DNA from: Fibrobacter sp. UWB4
GTDB lineage: Bacteria > Fibrobacterota > Fibrobacteria > Fibrobacterales > Fibrobacteraceae
Assembly: GCF_002210345.1 (NCBI RefSeq)
Contig: NZ_MWQI01000002.1
Coordinates: 124,001-188,000 of the forward strand
Length of the DNA: 64,000 nt
Direction: 5' to 3'
The position numbers and the translations under genes are program-made. Within the stretch, counting starts at the first letter, position 1. Each line of letters begins with the position of its first letter. The notes beneath the pieces are model-generated. The model had not been told where the DNA came from and did not search any database. It was given only the letters and a program-made list of their open reading frames with translations. Of the stretch, positions 33,197-42,232 are shown one piece after another.

Positions 33197-34008
33197 TAAA
33201 CCGCAATCGGAGCCTTGATGGTCGGCCACGGGTCGTAATTTACAAGTTCAAAATCTTCGAACTTGAAATCGAACAAGTCATTGACATCAGGATTCATCTT
33301 CATCGTCGGAAGCGCACGCGGCGTACGCGAAAGCTGTTCACGAGCCTGGTCAAAGTGATTGCTGTACAAATGAAGGTCGCCAAAAGTATGGACAAACTCG
33401 CCCGCTTCGTAACCGCAGACCTGGGCAAGCATCATCGTCAAGAGCGAATAAGACGCAATGTTGAACGGCACACCGAGGAACATGTCGGCACTGCGCTGGT
33501 AAAGCTGGCAGCTGAGCTTGCGCTTGCCACTAGCGCCAACACCGCCCACGTAGAACTGGAACAGGCAATGGCACGGCGGCAAAGCCATTTTGTCTACTTC
33601 GGCAACGTTCCAGGCGCAAACCAAGTGACGGCGGGAATCCGGATTGTTCTTGAGGCTATTGATCAAGTTTGCAATCTGGTCGATATGTCCGCCATCGGGT
33701 GTCGGCCAGGAGCGCCACTGGTGACCGTAAACCGGACCCAGGTCGCCATTTTCATCGGCCCATTCGTCCCAAATCGTAACCTTGTTATCGTGCAAGTACT
33801 TGATGTTCGTATCACCCTTCAAGAACCAAAGCAGTTCGTGAATAATGCTGCGCAAGTGGAGCTTCTTGGTCGTTAAGCACGGGAAGCCCTTGGAAAGGTC
33901 AAAGCGAGTCTGGCGGCCAAACACAGAGCGAGTGCCGGTGCCAGTGCGGTCGGAACGGTCCACACCGTTATCGATAATATCTTTGAGAAGATCTAAGTAT
34001 TGCTGCAT
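33196..34008 (-). CDS. thyA: thymidylate synthase
   Basis: ThyA methylates dUMP to dTMP with methylene-tetrahydrofolate. This 270-residue protein is full length, with [29 protein letters not shown], the catalytic cysteine in [11 protein letters not shown] (C146), and C-terminal LSRTPRALP and [13 protein letters not shown]. The downstream metallophosphoesterase gene overlaps its stop. Dihydrofolate reductase is not in the window. A GTAGGCAGTAG-type repeat lies immediately upstream. Confidence 0.96.
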   Translation of the reverse strand: MQQYLDLLKDIIDNGVDRSDRTGTGTRSVFGRQTRFDLSKGFPCLTTKKLHLRSIIHELLWFLKGDTNIKYLHDNKVTIWDEWADENGDLGPVYGHQWRSWPTPDGGHIDQIANLINSLKNNPDSRRHLVCAWNVAEVDKMALPPCHCLFQFYVGGVGASGKRKLSCQLYQRSADMFLGVPFNIASYSLLTMMLAQVCGYEAGEFVHTFGDLHLYSNHFDQAREQLSRTPRALPTMKMNPDVNDLFDFKFEDFELVNYDPWPTIKAPIAV

Positions 34009-34023
34009 ATTGTAATTATATAA

Positions 34024-34112
34024 AAGTAGGCAGTAGGCAGTAGACAGTAGACAGAGGTTAGTGGTTAGTAAACAGGGGTTTGTATGAGGTATGGGCTATG
34101 AGGTATGGGCTA
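34024..34112. repeat. GTAGGCAGTAGACAG and TATGAGGTATGGGC repeat tract
   Basis: Tandem GTAGGCAGTAG/ACAGTAG units (34024-34054) run into TTAGTGGTTAGTA and two copies of ATGAGGTATGGGCTAT. This is the same family as 2541, 45541 and 59715. Confidence 0.6.
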
Positions 34113-34122
34113 TTGCTCACTG

Positions 34123-34377
34123 CTAAGCGACTTCATCGCTTCCGAACACTTCCACGCGCTTGTACTGCTTAGCGACCTTACCTTCCACTTCAGCGGCCGT
34201 CTGCAACAAGAGTTTGTTCAAAGCCTGCAAAATGAGGTCTTGCGTGTGCTTGGGCACGGGCTTCTTGCCGAGGCGCGCTTTCTGCACCATCTTATGGTTC
34301 AAGTTCACAGGGAGCATTTCAACGAGATCGTGATTGCTAAAGTTATTGGCTGTTAAAATTTCATCGAGTTTTGTCAT
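34123..34377 (-). CDS. small protein of unknown function
   Basis: This 84-residue, basic, mostly helical protein contains TKLDEILTANNFSNHDLVEM, then LNHKMVQKARLGKKPVP and a long helix. It looks like a small HTH-type DNA-binding protein, with a possible turn at NNFSNHDLV, but I do not know the family. It stands alone between the thyA gene and the terminator of the OmpA gene, with repeats on both sides. Confidence 0.6.
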   Translation of the reverse strand: MTKLDEILTANNFSNHDLVEMLPVNLNHKMVQKARLGKKPVPKHTQDLILQALNKLLLQTAAEVEGKVAKQYKRVEVFGSDEVA

Positions 34378-34405
34378 ACGTGATAATTTAGCAATTCATA
34401 AAGGC

Positions 34406-34456
34406 GATCCCGGCATACTTCGACTCCGCTCAGCACAGGCTCCGGCCGGGATGACA
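34406..34456. repeat. GATCCCGGC...GCCGGGATGACA dispersed element
   Basis: A repeat starts GATCCCGGC and ends GCCGGGATGACA, with an inner CTTCGACTCCGCTCAGCACAGG. It is related to the hairpin family ending in GACA and lies between the small gene at 34123 and the OmpA terminator. Confidence 0.55.
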
Positions 34457-34486
34457 TAATGGCAACGTAGTTGCGACTATAAGAAA

Positions 34487-34512
34487 AGCCCCGGGCGGAT
34501 GCCCGGGGCTTT
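34487..34512 (-). terminator. strong terminator of the OmpA-family gene
   Basis: AGCCCCGGGC, GGAT and GCCCGGGGCT form a 10-bp GC-rich stem. On the minus strand it is followed by TTTTCTT. It is 21 bp past the stop of the gene at 34533. Confidence 0.85.
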
Positions 34513-34532
34513 GGTTGAGACTCTAAAAGTTA

Positions 34533-36881
34533 TTAGTCACCAACGTAGTTGCTTTCGCACTTCATACCGTCATTTTCCGGTGTGACGAAGTGCATTTCAA
34601 TACGACGGTTCATTTCGCGACCTTCTGCCGTGGAGTTATCGTCAACCGGGCAGGTAGAGCCGAGACCAACAGCCTTGATACGGTTCTTGGCAACGCCGAA
34701 CTTCGTGAGCTGCTTCATAACTGCCTTAGCGCGGCGGTCAGAGAGCTTGAGGTTCTTCTTAGCCTTACCGCGGTTATCGGTATGACCCTGGATCACAATC
34801 TTGAGGTCCTTATAGGCTTCGTCTTCCTTGAGCTTCTGAGCGATACCCTTAAGGATTCTCTTAGCGTTAGCGTTGACAGTAGCAGAACCGCTCTTGAAGG
34901 AGATACCTTCGAGCTTTTCTACCTTCTTCTTCGGGCAGCCGAAGCCATCGTCACCAGCTTCATTCGGGCAGCGATCAAGACCAGCGCAGACACCTTCGAA
35001 GAGGTTGAACATGTTCCTTTCGGTGACCCAAGCATCGCAGACGCCATCCTTGTCAAGGTCCGGATCCGGGAGCGGGCAACCATCGTTAGCGGCAACACCG
35101 TGTTCGAGCGGGCACTTGTCAAGACCCTTACAGGTCTTGGAGATGAACCATTCCTTAGCAACAGATTCGTCTTCGGCAGCCTTTTCGAAGTAGTAGCCGA
35201 GCTTCTTCTGTACAACCCATTCATCGCAGATACCGTCGCCGTCGCTGTCCGGATCATCCCACGGGCAGCCCTTATTGCCGGCAGCACCAGCTTCACCCGG
35301 ACACATGTCGTAGCCCTTGCAGACGCCGGCATACTGATCGAGCTTGTTCTTGTCGGTGACCCACGGAGAGCAGAGACCGTCGCCATCCGGATCCGGATTG
35401 TCTTCCGGGCAACCGTTGTTGACGAGCGTACCAGCTTCAGCCGGGCACTGGTCGATGCCTTCGCAAATTTCCTTGAACTGGTCAAGCTGACCCTTCTGGC
35501 TTACCCAAGAATCGCAGACGCCGTCCTTATCCGGGTCCGGATCATCCGTCGGGCAACCATTCGTGCTATTACCCTTTTCGTTCGGGCACTGATCGATACC
35601 TTCGCAAACATTGCGGAATTCGTCAAGCATACCCTTTTCAGAAACCCAAGCGTCGCAGACACCGTCTTCGTCGCTATCCGGGTTGCCCATCGGGCAGCCA
35701 GCGTTCAAACGATGACCATAGTCATCCGGGCAACGGTCATCAGCATCCGACACGCCATCGCCATCGCGGTCCTGCGGAAGGAGGAAGCCAGACCAAGTCA
35801 AGCCACCGAACAAGGCATACTGCGGATTCACGCGAATCTTGGTTGCAACAGTCTTAGCCTTGTCCTGGTTTTCGAGAACTTCCACAAAGTGGATGTAGTT
35901 ATCGTTACCCACGTACATAGAACCACCGAGCTGGATATCGAGGCCAACCGGCAAGTGGAATACGAGACCACCCGTGACCTGCTTCATATCAAGCTTTTCT
36001 TCAAGAGTCTGACCCGCCGGAGTCTTCATTTCGAAGTTCTTGTCCTGGTAATCCATGTAGAATTCAGCAAACAAGGAGAGGAAGTCGAGCGGATAGATTT
36101 CGATTGCTGCACTACCGAACGGGAAGGACAGATAGTCCTTGTTCATCGACAAGCGGTAGCCACCGTTGATGTGGAGGAGGAGCGGCATGACATCAACCTT
36201 GGAAAGGTCCAAAGTCAAAGCAGCACCGGCAGTAAAGTCGGACTTGTTGGCACCGAACGGGTAAGCCTTACCAGCAACTTCACCCTTGTTACCAATGAAT
36301 TCCGGTTCACGAATCCAGAGACCCTGTTCGGTCTTCTTGGAAGTAGCAAAAGAATATCTGAAGAATGCAGCGAAGTCCACCGGAATATCGGACGGAATCG
36401 GAGCACGCATCTTCAAGTTGGCCGTCAAGTTACCAACGTAACCCTTCTTGGTGCCGTAAAGATTTTCCGGGTTGCAGTTAGCTTCTTTGCCACACATCGT
36501 CGGACCCTTGAACTGGTCATAGTAGACCGGCAACGTCACACCGAGGTCGAAATAGTCCAAGAGACCAATTGCGAACCCAACATAAGCGCTAACACCGTTA
36601 TAGTTACCAACATCTGCTCTCTGCTTCCATGCACCCGGAGTCTGAGTTTCATCAAATGTTCTTTCCAGAGTATAACCGTAATAAGCCTCCGGCTGGAACA
36701 TCTTGTTACCAAATGCAAAGTCTCCCAAAGCATTAAACACAAGCTTGGAATGACCGAGAGACTGAGCTGACTGTGTCTTATTGACACCGACGAAGCCCGT
36801 CTTATTGATCGTCTTGGCATGCTGGTCAGCGTAAGCGGATACCGCCAGCGCCAGAGCCAATCCCATTGCTACTCGTTTCAT
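34533..36881 (-). CDS. OmpA-family outer-membrane protein with thrombospondin type 3 repeats
   Basis: This 782-residue protein has a signal peptide (about 1-19, cleavage near AYA-DQ) and an N-terminal barrel of about 350 residues. One canonical TSP3 repeat (DRDGDGVSDADDRCP) is followed by five extended Ca2+-binding modules of about 48 residues or more. Each has PDxDxDGxCDxWV, a variable segment and CxGxDxCPxExG...GCP. A C-terminal OmpA domain (about 665-775, with IVIQGHTDNRGKAKKN and LSDRRAKAV) binds peptidoglycan. The ATG has an AAGGAG site. It ends at a strong terminator, so it is probably monocistronic and well expressed. OmpA/TSP3 proteins are abundant in Fibrobacter envelopes. Confidence 0.9.
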   Translation of the reverse strand: MKRVAMGLALALAVSAYADQHAKTINKTGFVGVNKTQSAQSLGHSKLVFNALGDFAFGNKMFQPEAYYGYTLERTFDETQTPGAWKQRADVGNYNGVSAYVGFAIGLLDYFDLGVTLPVYYDQFKGPTMCGKEANCNPENLYGTKKGYVGNLTANLKMRAPIPSDIPVDFAAFFRYSFATSKKTEQGLWIREPEFIGNKGEVAGKAYPFGANKSDFTAGAALTLDLSKVDVMPLLLHINGGYRLSMNKDYLSFPFGSAAIEIYPLDFLSLFAEFYMDYQDKNFEMKTPAGQTLEEKLDMKQVTGGLVFHLPVGLDIQLGGSMYVGNDNYIHFVEVLENQDKAKTVATKIRVNPQYALFGGLTWSGFLLPQDRDGDGVSDADDRCPDDYGHRLNAGCPMGNPDSDEDGVCDAWVSEKGMLDEFRNVCEGIDQCPNEKGNSTNGCPTDDPDPDKDGVCDSWVSQKGQLDQFKEICEGIDQCPAEAGTLVNNGCPEDNPDPDGDGLCSPWVTDKNKLDQYAGVCKGYDMCPGEAGAAGNKGCPWDDPDSDGDGICDEWVVQKKLGYYFEKAAEDESVAKEWFISKTCKGLDKCPLEHGVAANDGCPLPDPDLDKDGVCDAWVTERNMFNLFEGVCAGLDRCPNEAGDDGFGCPKKKVEKLEGISFKSGSATVNANAKRILKGIAQKLKEDEAYKDLKIVIQGHTDNRGKAKKNLKLSDRRAKAVMKQLTKFGVAKNRIKAVGLGSTCPVDDNSTAEGREMNRRIEMHFVTPENDGMKCESNYVGD

Positions 36882-36942
36882 AGAGTCTCCTTGTTTTGAC
36901 CAACCCTTGAATAGAGCGGTCCTTATAGTAATGTTTATGTGA

Positions 36943-36948
36943 AATATA
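36943..36948 (-). promoter_or_regulatory. possible -10 box of the OmpA gene
   Basis: A TATATT hexamer on the minus strand lies about 60 bp upstream of the OmpA ATG, after a T-rich stretch, with no strong -35 in place. The gene-free stretch 36882-37050 is AT-rich. Confidence 0.25.
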
Positions 36949-37050
36949 ACTCTTTAAAAAAAAGTCCGCACTTTTTGTATAATGAAAAAATTGACAAATC
37001 GTACATACTTTTTATATTTCGCCATTTTATTTCTTTTTTTTTACACAAAT

Positions 37051-37752
37051 TCACTTAAAAAATGTGCTTTCAAAGATTTCTGGGAAACAGCGGCATAAAC
37101 TTGTAAACCCACTTTTACCTATGATAATATGGTCCAGAACGGGTATTTGCAAAATTTTACCAGAAGCGCAGAGAAGCCGCGTAATCGACATGTCCTCGGA
37201 ACTCGGCTCCAGCGATCCGGAAGGATGATTGTGGGCAAAAATCACCGATACCGCGCGATCCTCAATGGCTAATGCAAAAGCCTCGCGCGGATGCACGGGT
37301 GTCTGGTTCACAAGCCCCGTCGTAAGCTCATGGACGCGAATGATGTAATTAGCAGAATTTAGCGAAACAACCACCAGGTGTTCCTGCGATTCGTATTTCA
37401 TGTACGACAAGCGCGAAAGGACATCTTCCGGGACCGAAACGGGTATCGCCTTGTCGCTTAAAATGAAGCGCCCCGAAAGTTCCAGACAGGCCAAAATCTG
37501 TGCCGCCTTGACTTTTCCAAGTCCACGAATTTTCTTAAGGCGGTCAAGCGTAGGAACAGACGTTTCCGTCGATAAAAAATTAGAAAGCCGCCTAGACAGC
37601 TCAAACACATTGCATTCGCGAGTTCCGCTCCCAAGAATAATGGACAACAGCTCTTCGTTACTTAAGGCACTGACTCCGATATGTTCCATTTTTTCTCGTG
37701 GCATCAAGTTATATCCTGTTTTTGAAAAAAGCGCAACCTGATTGTGGTTCAT
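37051..37752 (-). CDS. radC: RadC-family JAB/MPN protein
   Basis: This 233-residue protein has an N-terminal UPF0758 helical region with helix-hairpin-helix character (LKKIRGLGKVKAAQI) and a C-terminal JAB/MPN metalloprotease-like domain. The latter has the zinc motif HNHPSG (174-179) and the downstream S/D pair in EPSSEDMS, plus a conserved glutamate in SQEHLVV. RadC is often linked with DNA repair, but the true role of the family is unsettled. The ATG at 37752 follows TATAGGAGAAAATCC. A longer frame upstream to 37860 lacks support. Confidence 0.92.
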   Translation of the reverse strand: MNHNQVALFSKTGYNLMPREKMEHIGVSALSNEELLSIILGSGTRECNVFELSRRLSNFLSTETSVPTLDRLKKIRGLGKVKAAQILACLELSGRFILSDKAIPVSVPEDVLSRLSYMKYESQEHLVVVSLNSANYIIRVHELTTGLVNQTPVHPREAFALAIEDRAVSVIFAHNHPSGSLEPSSEDMSITRLLCASGKILQIPVLDHIIIGKSGFTSLCRCFPEIFESTFFK

Positions 37753-37878
37753 GGATTTTCTCCTATAAAGGTTTCTATTATATAAACACGCTTTTTTCAG
37801 ATTTTTTGAGCCACCTTTTTCAAAAAAAAAGGAATCCACACTTTGCAGCATGGATTCCACTCTCCTTTCTTGAATTTA

Positions 37879-38691
37879 TTAGTACAAGTAGTAGTTCAGC
37901 ACGAACTGGATATTCCAAATCTTGGAATTATCTTCCATTCCGTAGAACTTATTGTCCTTCTGAATACCGCTAACGTCAAGGTTCAAACGAAGGCCCAAAT
38001 CCATTTCGTGGTTTTTAACCTTGATCGTACCGCCAAGACCTGCGACAACGGACGGAACAAAAGTCTTGACTTCCCAGGTATCCAAGTCTTCGCTATCAAA
38101 AGTCTGTCCAGTTGACTGATCGCTTGCATCCAAGCTATGGCCTGTAGCAAAGTTAAAGTTCATGCGAAGGCCTGCTTCAAGATATGCATAAGGGACCGGA
38201 GTAAAGCGTGCTGTGACTGGGATGTTCAAATTGACGAGAAGACGAGTTTCGTTAATATTGTAACCACCATACCAATAACCTTCAGCCACCTTTCTAGAAG
38301 AATGGATAAAGCCGATGTTCAATTCAGGCACGACGGCAAGCATGTCATTGACGCGATACTTGAGCACACCACCAAGATCAAAGGCCAGGCCAAACCACTC
38401 GTTACTGCCCAATTGCGTGGGATAATCCCAGTAAGTACCGAGGCCAAAGCCAAAGTGGCCACCAATGTTGAGCTGTCGAGACTGGCTGTTGCCATTAGAC
38501 GACGAGCGGGCATCAGTGAAGCTCTTGAATTCGGATTCACCAGACGACGGAAGCTTGTTTCCATAGCCATCATCAACGGTACCTTCTTCCCTTGCAGTCG
38601 GGATATCGTTACCGTAGCCATCATCTTCAGCAAAAGCGTTTGCGCTAAAGCACATCAAGGCAATAGCGGATGCAATCATGAGTTTTTTCAT
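37879..38691 (-). CDS. PorT-like outer-membrane beta-barrel protein
   Basis: This 270-residue protein has its ATG at 38691 after AAGGAGTCCAT and a signal peptide ending AFA. The mature N-terminus has the tandem short repeat DDGYGNDIP / DDGYGNKLP (about 22-45). A barrel follows with LLVNLNIPVTARFTPVPYAY and WNIQFVLNYYLY at the C-terminus. It resembles the OMP_b-brl_2/PorT-like family and the protein at 17420. It lies upstream of radC by 126 bp. Function is unknown. Confidence 0.7.
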   Translation of the reverse strand: MKKLMIASAIALMCFSANAFAEDDGYGNDIPTAREEGTVDDGYGNKLPSSGESEFKSFTDARSSSNGNSQSRQLNIGGHFGFGLGTYWDYPTQLGSNEWFGLAFDLGGVLKYRVNDMLAVVPELNIGFIHSSRKVAEGYWYGGYNINETRLLVNLNIPVTARFTPVPYAYLEAGLRMNFNFATGHSLDASDQSTGQTFDSEDLDTWEVKTFVPSVVAGLGGTIKVKNHEMDLGLRLNLDVSGIQKDNKFYGMEDNSKIWNIQFVLNYYLY

Positions 38692-38857
38692 ATGGACTCC
38701 TTGAAACAACATGAAATGTTATTAAAATAATGTGTTTTTGTTAAAGATGGGGGAAAAATACAAAATTGTAGGAATAAAATCCCACAATTTTTAACAAAAA
38801 AATTAAAAAAATTTACAACATCCCTAAATTTGCTCAAAATCGGCAAATTTGGATGTA

Positions 38858-39679
38858 TTATGTTCTTGAAAATCTTTCCAGGAATGCACTCAAGCGCTTG
38901 TTCTGAGACTGGTTGAACACAAAATCAGGAGTTCCCTGTTCCACGACAACGCCCTGGTCCATGAACATGATCTTGTTCGCCACATCACGTGCAAAAGCCA
39001 TTTCGTGCGTCACGATGACCATCGTCATGCGGTCTTCAGCAAGTTTCTTGATAATCTTGAGGACTTCGCCCGTGAGTTCTGGGTCCAATGCGCTCGTCGG
39101 CTCATCAAAGAAGAGAATCTTAGGCTTTAACGCAAGCGCCCGCGCAATGGACACGCGCTGTTGCTGGCCGCCCGAAAGTTCACACGGATAAGACTTTTCC
39201 TTGCCTTCGAGCCCCATCTGCTTAAGCAGGAATCGGGCAAGCTCACGGGCCTTTTCACGATTTTCTCCGAGTACGCGGATCGGCGCAAGCGTCAAGTTCT
39301 GGAGTACGGTCAAGTGCGGGAACAAGTTAAAGTTCTGGAACACAAGGCCCGTAGAAAGTCGAATGTCACGGAGAGTCTTTGCAGGAGCGTACTTGATTTT
39401 ACCACCAATGCAAGAACCGGGTACGACCATGTCCTTGCCATCGACACGCACCTCTCCCGCTTCAAACGTCTCGAGCTGCGTGAGGCAACGGAGGAGAGTG
39501 CTCTTGCCGGAACCGGAAGGACCGATAATCGAAAGGACCTCGCCCGCATTGAGATCAAACGAAATGTCCTTGAGCACATGCAAGTCGCCAAAGGACTTCT
39601 TCAAATGTTTGACTTCGAGAATCGGAGAAGAATCTAGAGGTGCGTCATTGATAATAACAGACTGAACTTGAGAATCCAT
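38858..39679 (-). CDS. polar amino-acid ABC transporter ATP-binding protein (GlnQ-like)
   Basis: This ABC ATPase powers amino-acid import. Walker A IIGPSGSGKSTLL, Q-loop TGLVFQNFNLFPHL, signature LSGGQQQRVSIARAL, Walker B KILFFDEPTSALDP and the H-loop TMVIVTHEM are all present. It starts at the ATG at 39679 with GAGG six bases upstream. A GTG at 39691 overlaps the permease stop by four bases and is the alternative. With the permease at 39688 and the binding lipoprotein at 40366 it forms one operon in the order binding protein, permease, ATPase. The substrate class is not settled (glutamine, cystine or arginine type). Confidence 0.93.
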   Translation of the reverse strand: MDSQVQSVIINDAPLDSSPILEVKHLKKSFGDLHVLKDISFDLNAGEVLSIIGPSGSGKSTLLRCLTQLETFEAGEVRVDGKDMVVPGSCIGGKIKYAPAKTLRDIRLSTGLVFQNFNLFPHLTVLQNLTLAPIRVLGENREKARELARFLLKQMGLEGKEKSYPCELSGGQQQRVSIARALALKPKILFFDEPTSALDPELTGEVLKIIKKLAEDRMTMVIVTHEMAFARDVANKIMFMDQGVVVEQGTPDFVFNQSQNKRLSAFLERFSRT

Positions 39680-39687
39680 GACACGCC

Positions 39688-40347
39688 TCACTTGTAGTAA
39701 TTCAACTTACGTTCAACGTAAGCAAAGACAACGCTCAAAATCAAATTTGCGATGTAGTAGAACACGCCCGCCACAAACAACGGATAAATGCTCGCGTAAG
39801 CAGCCTGCTGCTTTTTCGCAAGCGCAAAAAGTTCCGTCACGGCAATCACCTGCGCCAAGGAAGTATCCTTCACAAGCGTGATGACTTCGTTTGCACTTGC
39901 AGGTACAACGCGCTTGACCACCTGCGGAAGAATGATGCGGTAAAACGTCTGACCGCGCGTAAGGCCAAGCATTGCAGCCGCCTCGTACTGCCCCTTCGGA
40001 ATCGACTGGATGCCACCGCGGAAGATTTCGGCAAAGTAAGCCGCGTAGTTTATCGAGAACGCGACAATCACCGCCGGGAAGCGGTCAAACGAGAACTCCA
40101 CTCCCGTGTATTCGCTCAAGTAGTACGAGCCAAAGTAGATCGCTACAATCTGGAGAAGTAGCGGAGTGCCACGCATCACCGAGATGTAGAACGATACCGG
40201 GTAACGCACAATGCGGTAGCGGCTCATCTTGAGAACCGCTACAAGCAAGCCGAGCGGAATCGAGAACAACAACGTGAGCGCGAAAATCGCGAGCGTCGTG
40301 CAGAAACCGCCCCAGAGAATCGGGAGTAAAGAGCTTAAGTCAGACAT
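39688..40347 (-). CDS. polar amino-acid ABC transporter permease
   Basis: This 219-residue inner-membrane permease of the HisM/GlnP type has about five hydrophobic segments and the EAA loop YEAAAMLGLTRGQTFYRIILP (about 142-162, two parts). It lies 18 bp downstream of the binding-protein gene and ends inside the start region of the ATPase gene. It would form a homodimer since only one permease is encoded here. Confidence 0.93.
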   Translation of the reverse strand: MSDLSSLLPILWGGFCTTLAIFALTLLFSIPLGLLVAVLKMSRYRIVRYPVSFYISVMRGTPLLLQIVAIYFGSYYLSEYTGVEFSFDRFPAVIVAFSINYAAYFAEIFRGGIQSIPKGQYEAAAMLGLTRGQTFYRIILPQVVKRVVPASANEVITLVKDTSLAQVIAVTELFALAKKQQAAYASIYPLFVAGVFYYIANLILSVVFAYVERKLNYYK

Positions 40348-40365
40348 GGGAATGAGCGCCGAGCG

Positions 40366-41157
40366 TTATTTGCCGAACCACTTGGCGGAGATTTCGGCGA
40401 ACTTGCCGTCGGCCTTCATCGCAGCGAGGACGTTGTTCACGGAATCGCGGAGAGCCTGGTCCTTCTTGCGGAAGCCCACAGCGTAGACTTCGTCGGAAAG
40501 GCCTTCTTCCAAGACGATGTACGGCTTAGCGTTCGTGACAATCCAGTACTTGGCAACGATTTCATCGAGGAATACGGCATCGACACCGCCCTTGTCCAAA
40601 TCCATGAGAGCTGTCTGGTTGTCGTCAAACGGGACGATTTCCTTGGCTGCCTTACCAGCATCGGAAGCATCCAAAAGCTTCTGAGCGGTAGAGCCGTTCT
40701 GCACGGCAATCTTCTTGCCAGCGAGAGCTGCGAGGTTTGCAAGAGACTTGTCCTTCACCGTGAAAATCATGCGGTTCTTGAGATAAGCATCGCTCAAGTT
40801 CATGGCCTTAGCACGTGCAGAGTCAACGCTCATGCCGTTCCAGATGCAGTCAATCTTGCCGGTGTTCAGTTCCTGTTCCTTAGCATCCCAGGAAATCGGC
40901 TGCGTTTTGAGCTTGATGCCCAGACGAGCGCAAACTTCAGTCGCGAGGTCGATATCGAAACCCACGATGTTGTTGTCCTTATCGCGAAAACCCATCGGCG
41001 GGAAGGAATCGTCGAGGCCGAGCACGAACACGCCAGCAGCCTTGACCTTGTTGAAGGATTCGTCGGCAGCGGCCTTAGTTTCGGACTTCTGGTCGTTGCA
41101 AGCAGAAAGGAAAGCAGCGCAAGCTACCGTCGCAAGAATTGCAAAAATCTTTTTCAT
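40366..41157 (-). CDS. amino-acid ABC transporter substrate-binding lipoprotein
   Basis: This 263-residue family 3 solute-binding protein has a lipoprotein signal (lipobox FLSAC, Cys20). The mature part has VFVLGLDDSFPPMGFRDKDNN, NIVGFDIDLATEVCARLG, TGKIDCIWNGM and DKGGVDAVFLDE. In a Gram-negative cell it would be anchored in the periplasm or outer membrane facing inward. It heads the three-gene import operon. The ATG has an AAGGAAT ribosome site. Confidence 0.92.
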   Translation of the reverse strand: MKKIFAILATVACAAFLSACNDQKSETKAAADESFNKVKAAGVFVLGLDDSFPPMGFRDKDNNIVGFDIDLATEVCARLGIKLKTQPISWDAKEQELNTGKIDCIWNGMSVDSARAKAMNLSDAYLKNRMIFTVKDKSLANLAALAGKKIAVQNGSTAQKLLDASDAGKAAKEIVPFDDNQTALMDLDKGGVDAVFLDEIVAKYWIVTNAKPYIVLEEGLSDEVYAVGFRKKDQALRDSVNNVLAAMKADGKFAEISAKWFGK

Positions 41158-41307
41158 CTTAGATTCCTTGTTTATTTTCTGATGAAAATATAGGAAAGCG
41201 AATTGTTATAAGGCGAAGCAAGCGTGACCGAGCTACAACTTCTTTTGGGAATTTCCCGAAAAATTGACCTTTTCCCGAGAATTTTGGACGATTGCAGTTT
41301 ACATACA

Positions 41308-41337
41308 AAAAAGGGCCGCATCGCTGCGGTCCTTTTT
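41308..41337 (-). terminator. terminator downstream of frdB
   Basis: AAAAAGGGCCGCA, TCGC and TGCGGTCCTTTTT form a stem with A and T runs on both sides, so it can act on either strand. It should end the frd transcript, 119 bp past the frdB stop. Confidence 0.8.
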
Positions 41338-41346
41338 AAATGCACT

Positions 41347-41450
41347 AGATCCTTCGACTTCGGCGCTACGCGCCTCCACTCAGGATAACACAGGAAAGGT
41401 CGGTGAGCCTGCCGAACCGACTATTCAGTTCACTTCGGCAAGCTCAGTGA
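41347..41450. repeat. GATCCTTCG...CAGGATAACAC repeat with nested hairpins
   Basis: The element starts GATCCTTCGACTTCGG, includes the hairpin GGCGCTACGCGCC and ends CAGGATAACAC. A GGTGAGCCTGCCGAACC tract and TTCACTTCGGCAAGCTCAG follow. It fills the gap between the frdB stop and the terminator at 41308, with no gene. Confidence 0.6.
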
Positions 41451-41455
41451 ACTTA

Positions 41456-42232
41456 TTAATCCTTGCCGTACACCTTTTCGGCGTAGGTCACGGTGGCGCC
41501 GAGGTATTCGCGGTTCATCTTGGCGATGTAATCGACGGTGATACCCTTCGGGCAGGCAGCCTGGCATTCGTAAAGGTTCGTGCAATTGCCGAAGCCTTCC
41601 TTGTCCATCTGAGCGACCATGGCCAAAACGCGCTTCTTTGCTTCGACCTTGCCCTGCGGCAAGAAGCTGAGGTGAGAAACCTTAGCGGAGACGAAGAGCA
41701 TAGCAGATGCGTTCTTACATGCAGCGACGCAAGCACCGCAACCAATGCAAGCGGCAGCGTCGAATGCACGGTCGGCATCAGCCTTCGGAACCGGGATCGT
41801 GGATGCTTCAGGAGCGGCACCAGTGTTCACAGAAACAAAGCCACCGGCAGCGATGATGCGGTCGAAAGCGGTACGGTCAACAGCGCAGTCACGGATAACC
41901 GGGAATGCGGCAGCGCGCCACGGTTCGATCACGATGGTATCGCCATCCTTGAACTTGCGCATGTGAAGCTGGCAGGTAGTCGTTGCATGGTCAGGACCGT
42001 GCGGCATACCGTTGATGACGAGAGAGCACATACCACAGATACCTTCACGGCAGTCGTGGTCGAAAGCGAAGCCTTCCTTGCCCTGCTTCATCTGTTCTTC
42101 GTTCACAATGTCGAGCATTTCCAGGAAGGACATGTCCGGAGAAACATCGTTGATCTTGACAGTTTCGAACTGTCCCTTGGTCTTGGCATCCTTCTGACGC
42201 CAAATCTTCAAAGTCAAATTCAGTCCGCTCAT
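41456..42232 (-). CDS. frdB: succinate dehydrogenase/fumarate reductase iron-sulfur subunit
   Basis: This 258-residue electron-transfer subunit has the [2Fe-2S] ligands in CREGICGMC, with a later cysteine in TTTC. The [4Fe-4S] and [3Fe-4S] ligands are in [11 protein letters not shown] and [14 protein letters not shown]. It passes electrons between the flavoprotein and the membrane quinone site. Its ATG shares one base with the frdA stop (TAATG). In a succinate-forming anaerobe the enzyme most likely works as a fumarate reductase, but direction cannot be read from sequence. Confidence 0.95.
   Translation of the reverse strand: MSGLNLTLKIWRQKDAKTKGQFETVKINDVSPDMSFLEMLDIVNEEQMKQGKEGFAFDHDCREGICGMCSLVINGMPHGPDHATTTCQLHMRKFKDGDTIVIEPWRAAAFPVIRDCAVDRTAFDRIIAAGGFVSVNTGAAPEASTIPVPKADADRAFDAAACIGCGACVAACKNASAMLFVSAKVSHLSFLPQGKVEAKKRVLAMVAQMDKEGFGNCTNLYECQAACPKGITVDYIAKMNREYLGATVTYAEKVYGKD

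Noticed and set aside
34590-36770. A 726-codon open frame antisense to the OmpA gene
   Set aside because: It mirrors the codon pattern of the real gene, lacks any recognisable domain or ribosome site, and the minus-strand product has signal peptide, TSP3 and OmpA motifs.
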